Source: an uncultured Oscillospiraceae bacterium
Lineage (GTDB): Bacteria; Bacillota; Clostridia; Oscillospirales; Acutalibacteraceae
Direction: 5' to 3'
DNA: 9,284 bases
Assembly: GCA_902478455.1 (NCBI GenBank)
Contig: CABSLJ010000096.1
Location: 1-9,284, forward strand
Both the position numbers and the translations under genes were made by a program. Shown here in pieces: positions 5,124 to 9,284 of the stretch. The notes below the pieces were generated by a model. It worked only from the letters and a program-made list of their open reading frames with translations. It ran no database searches and was not told where the DNA came from. How positions within the stretch are numbered: position 1 is the first letter of the stretch; every line of letters begins with the position of its first letter.

Positions 5124-5702
5124 TCAGTTGATCACAATGCCGAGCGCCGTCAGCAGATTGAGGGCGTCCGGAAAGGAAAAGCGCGCTTTTTTGAGCTTGT
5201 TGTTCTCGAGCGAGATGGCGTAATCCTTCGCCTCGCGAAAATCCGCGCCGGTGAGGTTGTTGTTGGAAAAAAGAGTTCCCTTGAGATTGGCGCCGGTAAA
5301 CCGGCTCTCCGTCAGATCGCATTCATCGAAAAACGAGCCGCCGAGGTCGCAGAAGCTGAAATCCATGCGCTTGAGCCGCTGGTGAAAAAAGACGTTGTGC
5401 TTCAGGGTGCACGCCTCAAAGGAGAGAAACGGCAGGAAGGCGTTGCCGCTTTTCTGCAGCTCGGTCCAATTGACGCCGAGGAGGCTGCAGCGGACAAACC
5501 GATTGTTCTTGGCGTCGGTATAACGGAAGGAAACGCCGAGCGCCGTGCAGTCCTCAAAGGTACAATCATAAAAGGAGCAATGGGAAAGCTCTAAATTCTG
5601 AAAACGGCAGTGGGAAAACCGGCATTCCACAAACCTGCTGTCCTCCAGGCTTTCCCCCTGCAGGTCCAGCCGCCGGTATTCCTGATTTTCCAGCTGCTTC
5701 AA
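5124..5702 (-). CDS. Pentapeptide-repeat protein, Qnr/McbG-like
   Basis: From a TTG at 5702 the product has 192 residues. Two runs of the five-residue pattern with central Phe or Leu are visible: residues 20-57 (SRFVECRFSHCRFQNLELSH and on) and about 98-157 (CDLTESRFTGANLKGTLF and on, through LTGADF). A less regular middle joins them. The C-terminus has an isolated helix ending ALNLLTALGIVIN. This two-run layout with an LGI-type end resembles Qnr/McbG-type right-handed beta-helix proteins, some of which bind DNA gyrase as DNA mimics. Most chromosomal Firmicutes members are untested, so gyrase protection is inference. GGGAG lies nine bases before the TTG. In-frame alternatives are a GTG at 5798 (AGAGG upstream) and an ATG at 5888, which overlaps the upstream stop as ATGA. 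The added N-terminus is Arg-rich and family-unlike. It is probably cotranscribed with the phosphofructokinase gene. Confidence 0.85.
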   Translation of the reverse strand: MKQLENQEYRRLDLQGESLEDSRFVECRFSHCRFQNLELSHCSFYDCTFEDCTALGVSFRYTDAKNNRFVRCSLLGVNWTELQKSGNAFLPFLSFEACTLKHNVFFHQRLKRMDFSFCDLGGSFFDECDLTESRFTGANLKGTLFSNNNLTGADFREAKDYAISLENNKLKKARFSFPDALNLLTALGIVIN

Positions 5703-5884
5703 GCGGCTTCTCTCCCTTCCATGAAAACTGGGGCGCTGCAAAATAAAGGCGGAGAACCTTTCCCCTTCCGCCGTCCAGCGGCGACCGCCGGATTTCACTG
5801 CATCCTCTTTTTGATTCCGCCTGTGGCGCAAAGGAAGCAAGCGCCCCCGACCGCCGCGTCTTTTGCTTTTTTGCCGGATGCGAC

Positions 5885-7147
5885 TCATTTTTCCACGCTG
5901 CCGGGCACAGTACGGCCCATATTGTTGGCGTAATAAAGGTGCTGCGGCAGGCCGTCCACCATAATGGGGGTCAGCTCCGCCTGGATCAGCGGCCGCACAT
6001 AGGTCAGGAACGGCGCAGTGACAAAGGTTCCCTCTTCGTTGATCCAGTCGCGCGGCACGGTCTTTTCCACATTGGCGATGTATTTGAGGTCGTAAAGCCC
6101 GGTGGTACATTGGTAGGGATCGTCCGACAGACGGCGCAGAATGACCATTTTGCCGGTCTCTCCCTCAAAGGCGGCCTTGACCGCTGCGCCGCCCACCTGG
6201 AAGGCCTCGGTGATGTCCACCCGGCTGACGATGTGCGAGGCGCAGCGCTGCAGGGTGTTGAATTCTATCGCCCGGCTTTTGCAGCCAAAGGCGGCCGAAA
6301 TGCGCCCGGCCAGGTAGCGGGAGGTTCCGGTCAGCTGCGTGTGTCCGAATACGTCCACATTGTGCGCGCCCTGCTCCAGTTCGCAGACATATCTTCCGCC
6401 GGGCTCCCGGATTCCCTCGGAAACGGCAATGACCATAGACTTTTTATACCGGCGGATGGCCTCCATGCGTTCGAGGAAACGGTCGATCTCGAAAGGCACC
6501 TCCGGCAGGAAGATCAGGTCCGGGCCCTCGCAGTCCTCGCCGGCGGAGAGGGCCGCCGCCCCCGTGAGCCAGCCGGCGTTGCGCCCCATGATCTCTATGA
6601 CGGTGACGCTGTCCCTGTCATAGACAAGGCCGTCCCGGATAACCTCCTTGGTGATGGAGGCGATGTATTTGGCCGCGCTGCCGTAGCCCGGCGTGTGGTC
6701 GGTGACGGCGAGGTCGTTGTCGATGGTCTTGGGCACGCCGATGAAGCGGACCGGGCTGCCGATTCTCTGCGCGTATTCGGAAAGCTTGGCGATGGTATCC
6801 ATCGAGTCGTTGCCGCCGATGTAAAAAAAGCTGGTGATTTTCAGCTGTTCCAGGAAGGAAAAAATCCGCTGGTAGATTTCCTCGTTCTCAGAGGGATCGG
6901 GCAGCTTGTAGCGGCAGGAACCGAGGTAGGACGACGGCGTGCGTTTGAGCAGCTCAATATCCAGATTGCTCTTAATATGGTCGTGCAGCGAGACGTAGCG
7001 CCCCTCCAAAAAGCCCTGGATGCCGTGCAGCATCCCGTAAACCTCGCCCGCTCCGCGGTCCTTGGCCGTCTTGTAGACGCCGGCCAGACTGGAATTGATG
7101 ACGGCGGTCGGGCCGCCGGACTGACCAACAATCACATTTTCCTGCAT
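5885..7147 (-). CDS. 6-phosphofructokinase, probably pyrophosphate-dependent
   Basis: This enzyme phosphorylates fructose-6-phosphate to fructose-1,6-bisphosphate, the committed glycolytic step, in the cytoplasm. The 420-residue protein starts with the donor-binding GQSGGPTAVINSS and has GGNDSM (111-116), PKTIDND (139-145) and MGRNAGW (187-193). In ATP enzymes these read GGDGS, PGTIDND and MGRYCG. Asp in place of the second Gly and Lys before TIDND are the residues tied to pyrophosphate use, which makes the reaction reversible. The length exceeds the roughly 320 residues of ATP-type bacterial PfkA and fits PPi-type enzymes. The ATG at 7147 is seven bases from GGGAGG (7155-7160). An ATG two codons upstream is one base from it and less likely. 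The promoter is at 7277-7305. The stop overlaps a possible ATG for the pentapeptide gene. Family certain; donor inferred from motifs. Confidence 0.93.
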   Translation of the reverse strand: MQENVIVGQSGGPTAVINSSLAGVYKTAKDRGAGEVYGMLHGIQGFLEGRYVSLHDHIKSNLDIELLKRTPSSYLGSCRYKLPDPSENEEIYQRIFSFLEQLKITSFFYIGGNDSMDTIAKLSEYAQRIGSPVRFIGVPKTIDNDLAVTDHTPGYGSAAKYIASITKEVIRDGLVYDRDSVTVIEIMGRNAGWLTGAAALSAGEDCEGPDLIFLPEVPFEIDRFLERMEAIRRYKKSMVIAVSEGIREPGGRYVCELEQGAHNVDVFGHTQLTGTSRYLAGRISAAFGCKSRAIEFNTLQRCASHIVSRVDITEAFQVGGAAVKAAFEGETGKMVILRRLSDDPYQCTTGLYDLKYIANVEKTVPRDWINEEGTFVTAPFLTYVRPLIQAELTPIMVDGLPQHLYYANNMGRTVPGSVEK

Positions 7148-7207
7148 CTGCATTCCTCCCTAAATTCCTTGTGGAAGCGTCCCTCCGGGCGGTGTGGGGC
7201 CGCGTGT

Positions 7208-7225
7208 TCGGGGCCTCCTCCCCGA
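7208..7225 (-). other. Small hairpin in the phosphofructokinase mRNA leader
   Basis: The predicted transcript has a leader of about 120 nt before the ATG at 7147. Within it TCGGGG and CCCCGA form a 6-bp stem whose 6-nt loop is AGGAGG, a ribosome-binding-like sequence without a start behind it. A weaker 5-bp CGCGG/CCGCG pairing (7200-7204 with 7243-7247) encloses it. It matches no riboswitch class I know, and chance pairing in GC-rich DNA is possible. Confidence 0.25.
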
Positions 7226-7276
7226 CGTCGCTCACAAAACGGCGCGGTCCGCTCCAGCTTTCACATGCCCTGCCCT

Positions 7277-7305
7277 ATCATACCCGAAAGCGATCCCCTT
7301 TGCAA
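7277..7305 (-). promoter_or_regulatory. Sigma-A-like promoter of the phosphofructokinase gene
   Basis: On the minus strand TTGCAA (7300-7305) and TATGAT (7277-7282) are separated by exactly 17 bp. The -10 is one base off consensus, the -35 two. The start would fall near 7270, giving a leader of about 120 nt. It probably drives both the phosphofructokinase and the pentapeptide-repeat gene, since no good internal promoter is visible between them. Confidence 0.6.
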
Positions 7306-7431
7306 GCGAGGAAGCCGACCGCAAGTTCTGGGAAAGCGGAAAAACCGGCTTGTTTTCCGGCCTTCCCGCGTTTTATAAAAAATCTGACCGGCCGACGCCG
7401 GGCGGCGGGAAGTGCGCCCTGCACGTGAAAG

Positions 7432-7465
7432 CAGCGGCCGCGGAGTATTCTTTCCGCGGCCGCTG
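7432..7465 (-). terminator. Strong hairpin after adenine deaminase
   Basis: Arms 7432-7444 (CAGCGGCCGCGGA) and 7453-7465 are perfectly complementary over 13 bp with an 8-nt loop. The hairpin lies 36 bases past the ade stop. The following minus-strand sequence is CTTTCACG, a poor T-run, so this may be an intrinsic terminator without a full tail or a 3'-end stabiliser. The rest of the 354-base gap up to 7147 holds an imperfect hairpin at 7330-7367, a TTTTATAAAA palindrome, the phosphofructokinase promoter and its leader, and no gene that I can support. Confidence 0.6.
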
Positions 7466-7501
7466 TGGGGTTTCTATCAGGGTTTCCGGAAAAGCGCGCC
7501 T

Positions 7502-9217
7502 TCATTCCATCGAGAGAATCCGTCCCTCGACCACGTCGAGCAGCCCCCTTGTGGTGATGCGCAGCCGGGGAATGACCGGCAGCGCCAGGAAGGATAGGGT
7601 GATGAAGGGGTCGATGTCCGGACAAACGCCCATCCGGTGGGCGATTTGCAGCATCGATGCCAGCCGCTCATTGACTGCATCGGACGGTTCCTCGCTCATA
7701 AGGCCCATCACGGGAAGGGGCAGGACGGCGAGCACCCTGCCGCCAGAAACGATGGCATAGCCCCCCTGCACGCGGGCCAGCTCCTCCACGGCGCGCAGCA
7801 TATCGGCGTCGTTATCCCCCACGACGATGATGTTGTGGGAGTCGTGGGAAACGCTCGAGGCGATGGCCCCGTCCCGCACGCCAAAGCCGCGCACCACGCC
7901 GACGCCGATCCGTCCGGTCGCCCTGTGCCGTTCGACGGCGGCGAGCTTATTGAACTCGGCGTTCGGGAGGAAGCAGCCCTCCCGGCGCGGCAGGGGACAT
8001 TCGGCCCGTTCGGTGACGATCTGATGCGGCAGCAGCTCGATGACCGGCTGCGGCCCTTCGCCTATGGGCAGGCGAAGGCTTTCCGGGGACAGCGGCGCGA
8101 GGCGCACCGTGCCGCGCAGGCTCTCCGGGCAGGGAAGCCGCTGAGACTCGGGAACGACGCCCCTCCTGCTGATCAGTCGGCCCTTGTGGTAAACGGCGGC
8201 GATGTCCATGGTTTCCACATCGTCCAGGATGACAAAATCGGCCTGATAACCGGGAGCGACCGCGCCGAGGCGACGCAGTCCATAGCACCGCGCGGCGTTG
8301 ATGGTGGCCATCTGGATGGCCTTGACGGCCGGCAACCCGAGCGAAACGGCCTTTTTGACGCAGAAGCTGATGTGCCCCTCCCGCCGGATTTCCTCGATGT
8401 GCTTGTCGTCGGTGCAGAAGCTGAAGCCGGTGGTGTCCATCCCTTCGCGCACCAGTCCGGAGACGATGGCCTCCAGATTCTTGGCGGCCGTTCCCTCCCG
8501 CACGTGGATTTGCAGGCCGTTCCGGCGCTCCCTGCGGGCATATTCAAAGTCGCAGCACTCATGGTCGGTCTCGATGCCGGCGAGCGCGTAAGCGCACAGC
8601 GCGCGGTCGGTCAGGCCGGGCGCGTGGCCGTCGATGTTTTTGTCCCGGAAGAGGTCGAGCTTGTCGAGCATATCGGGTGCTCCGCTGAGCACGGCGGGGC
8701 AGTCCATCACCTCGCCCAGTCCGAGGACGCGTGGATGACCGAGATAACGCGCCATCTGCGCGGCGGTAAAGACGCAGCCGTTGTCCTCGCCCGGCGCGGC
8801 CGGCACGCAGGAAGGCAGCATCACATAGACGTTGGCCGGCGCCCGCTCGGTCTGCTCCAGAATGTAATCGATGCCCGCGCCCCCCGCCACATTGGCCGAT
8901 TCGTGCGGGTCGACGATAAAGGTCGTGGTGCCGAAGGCGGCGGCGTTGCAGATGAGCTGGCCCGGAGAGACCAGGGTGGATTCCAGATGCAGGTGGGAAT
9001 CGATAAATCCGGGGCAGAGCGTCTTGCCGGTCAGGTCAACCTCAGTCCTGCCCTCATATTGCCCCACGCCGACGATGGTTTCCCCGCAGACGGCGACGTC
9101 CCCCTGAAAAAACGCGCCGCAGAAGACGTCGGCAATCCGCGCGTTCTTCAGAACAAGGTCCGCCTGATCCAATCCCTGGGCCGCCCTGCTGTATTCCCGC
9201 AGCTTGTTGTGATCCAT
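7502..9217 (-). CDS. ade: Adenine deaminase
   Basis: Ade hydrolyses adenine to hypoxanthine and ammonia in purine salvage, in the cytoplasm. The 571-residue product is close to the B. subtilis and E. coli enzymes in length and has the amidohydrolase metal site. PGFIDSHLHLEST carries the HxH (His75, His77). GLGEVM carries Glu169, DGHAPG has His198, TDHEC has His219, and CTDDKH supplies the catalytic aspartate (about 270). The C-terminal third has the adenine-deaminase-specific stretches RHRATGRIGVGVVRGFG and SVSHDSHNIIVVG. The ATG at 9217 follows GGAAGGG at about seven bases. The frame stays open 19 codons further upstream, but that segment lacks a ribosome site and family match. About 67 bases lie upstream in the window, too few to judge regulation by purines. 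A strong hairpin follows the gene. Confidence 0.96.
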   Translation of the reverse strand: MDHNKLREYSRAAQGLDQADLVLKNARIADVFCGAFFQGDVAVCGETIVGVGQYEGRTEVDLTGKTLCPGFIDSHLHLESTLVSPGQLICNAAAFGTTTFIVDPHESANVAGGAGIDYILEQTERAPANVYVMLPSCVPAAPGEDNGCVFTAAQMARYLGHPRVLGLGEVMDCPAVLSGAPDMLDKLDLFRDKNIDGHAPGLTDRALCAYALAGIETDHECCDFEYARRERRNGLQIHVREGTAAKNLEAIVSGLVREGMDTTGFSFCTDDKHIEEIRREGHISFCVKKAVSLGLPAVKAIQMATINAARCYGLRRLGAVAPGYQADFVILDDVETMDIAAVYHKGRLISRRGVVPESQRLPCPESLRGTVRLAPLSPESLRLPIGEGPQPVIELLPHQIVTERAECPLPRREGCFLPNAEFNKLAAVERHRATGRIGVGVVRGFGVRDGAIASSVSHDSHNIIVVGDNDADMLRAVEELARVQGGYAIVSGGRVLAVLPLPVMGLMSEEPSDAVNERLASMLQIAHRMGVCPDIDPFITLSFLALPVIPRLRITTRGLLDVVEGRILSME

Positions 9218-9284
9218 TTTGATTCCCTTCCTTTCCTCGTGCGATTCTTCCGGCCATGCGGCCGCATACCTCATCCGAGTAGAC

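Noticed and set aside
5703..5884. Separate small gene between phosphofructokinase and the pentapeptide protein
   Set aside because: The only open minus-strand frame is the in-frame upstream extension of the pentapeptide gene. The plus-strand frame lacks a ribosome site and is antisense.
5939..7378. 479-codon plus-strand open frame opposite the phosphofructokinase gene
   Set aside because: It is a shadow of a well-conserved gene, shows no motif, and runs through the phosphofructokinase promoter and leader.
7330..7380. Plus-strand terminator-like hairpin followed by TTTTATAAAA
   Set aside because: No plus-strand gene lies upstream, the stem has bulges and internal mismatches, and on the minus strand it has no T-run.
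9218..9274. 19-residue N-terminal extension of adenine deaminase
   Set aside because: There is no ribosome site before the upstream ATG, while GGAAGGG is well placed for the ATG at 9217, where the family homology starts.
9265..9284. Possible second adapter at the right end (CCGAGTAGAC)
   Set aside because: It shares only short pieces with the Nextera read-2 adapter and has no mosaic end, so it is a chance resemblance.
42..9284. CRISPR array, tRNA, rRNA or insertion sequence
   Set aside because: Reading both strands showed no regularly spaced repeats, cloverleaf signatures, rRNA segments, transposase frames or terminal inverted repeats other than the synthetic Tn5 end at 23-41.

Overview
The window looks like a contig or contig end from a GC-rich, endospore-forming member of the Clostridia, most likely the Oscillospiraceae/Ruminococcaceae group. 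The reasons are a dipicolinate synthase pair (dpaA-dpaB) behind a SigK-like promoter, strong purine-rich Shine-Dalgarno sites, frequent intrinsic terminators, and the protein families present. The genus cannot be fixed from the sequence alone. Bases 1-41 are not genomic: they match an Illumina Nextera i5 index plus adapter and transposon mosaic end, so biological sequence starts at base 42.

Layout from left to right. (1) 42-558, minus: 3'-truncated zinc-ribbon, single-pass membrane protein with its own promoter. (2) 697-1684: a small phage-like island with a holin-like membrane protein (minus), a soluble coiled-coil protein (plus) with its own promoter and terminator, and an XhlA-like membrane-anchored coiled-coil protein (minus). 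(3) 1751-3346, minus: dpaA-dpaB, making the spore-core chelator dipicolinic acid, with a SigK-type promoter and a good terminator. (4) 3616-5109, plus: monocistronic murC (UDP-MurNAc:L-alanine ligase), started at a TTG. (5) 5124-7305, minus: a phosphofructokinase whose active-site residues indicate pyrophosphate as donor, followed by a Qnr/McbG-like pentapeptide-repeat protein, under one promoter with a leader of about 120 nt. (6) 7432-9217, minus: adenine deaminase with a strong hairpin after it.

Most of the window is ordinary chromosomal housekeeping and sporulation content. dpaAB is stand-alone here, not joined to aspartate-pathway genes as in Bacillus subtilis. Its substrate would come from a lysine pathway encoded elsewhere, and its promoter would restrict it to the mother cell late in sporulation. 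The points most worth a second look are the promoter-to-terminator coiled-coil cassette between two phage lysis-type genes, the Qnr-like protein downstream of a PPi-type phosphofructokinase, the SigK-like promoter, and the adapter contamination. I found no RNA genes, CRISPR array, insertion sequence or convincing new multi-gene system.
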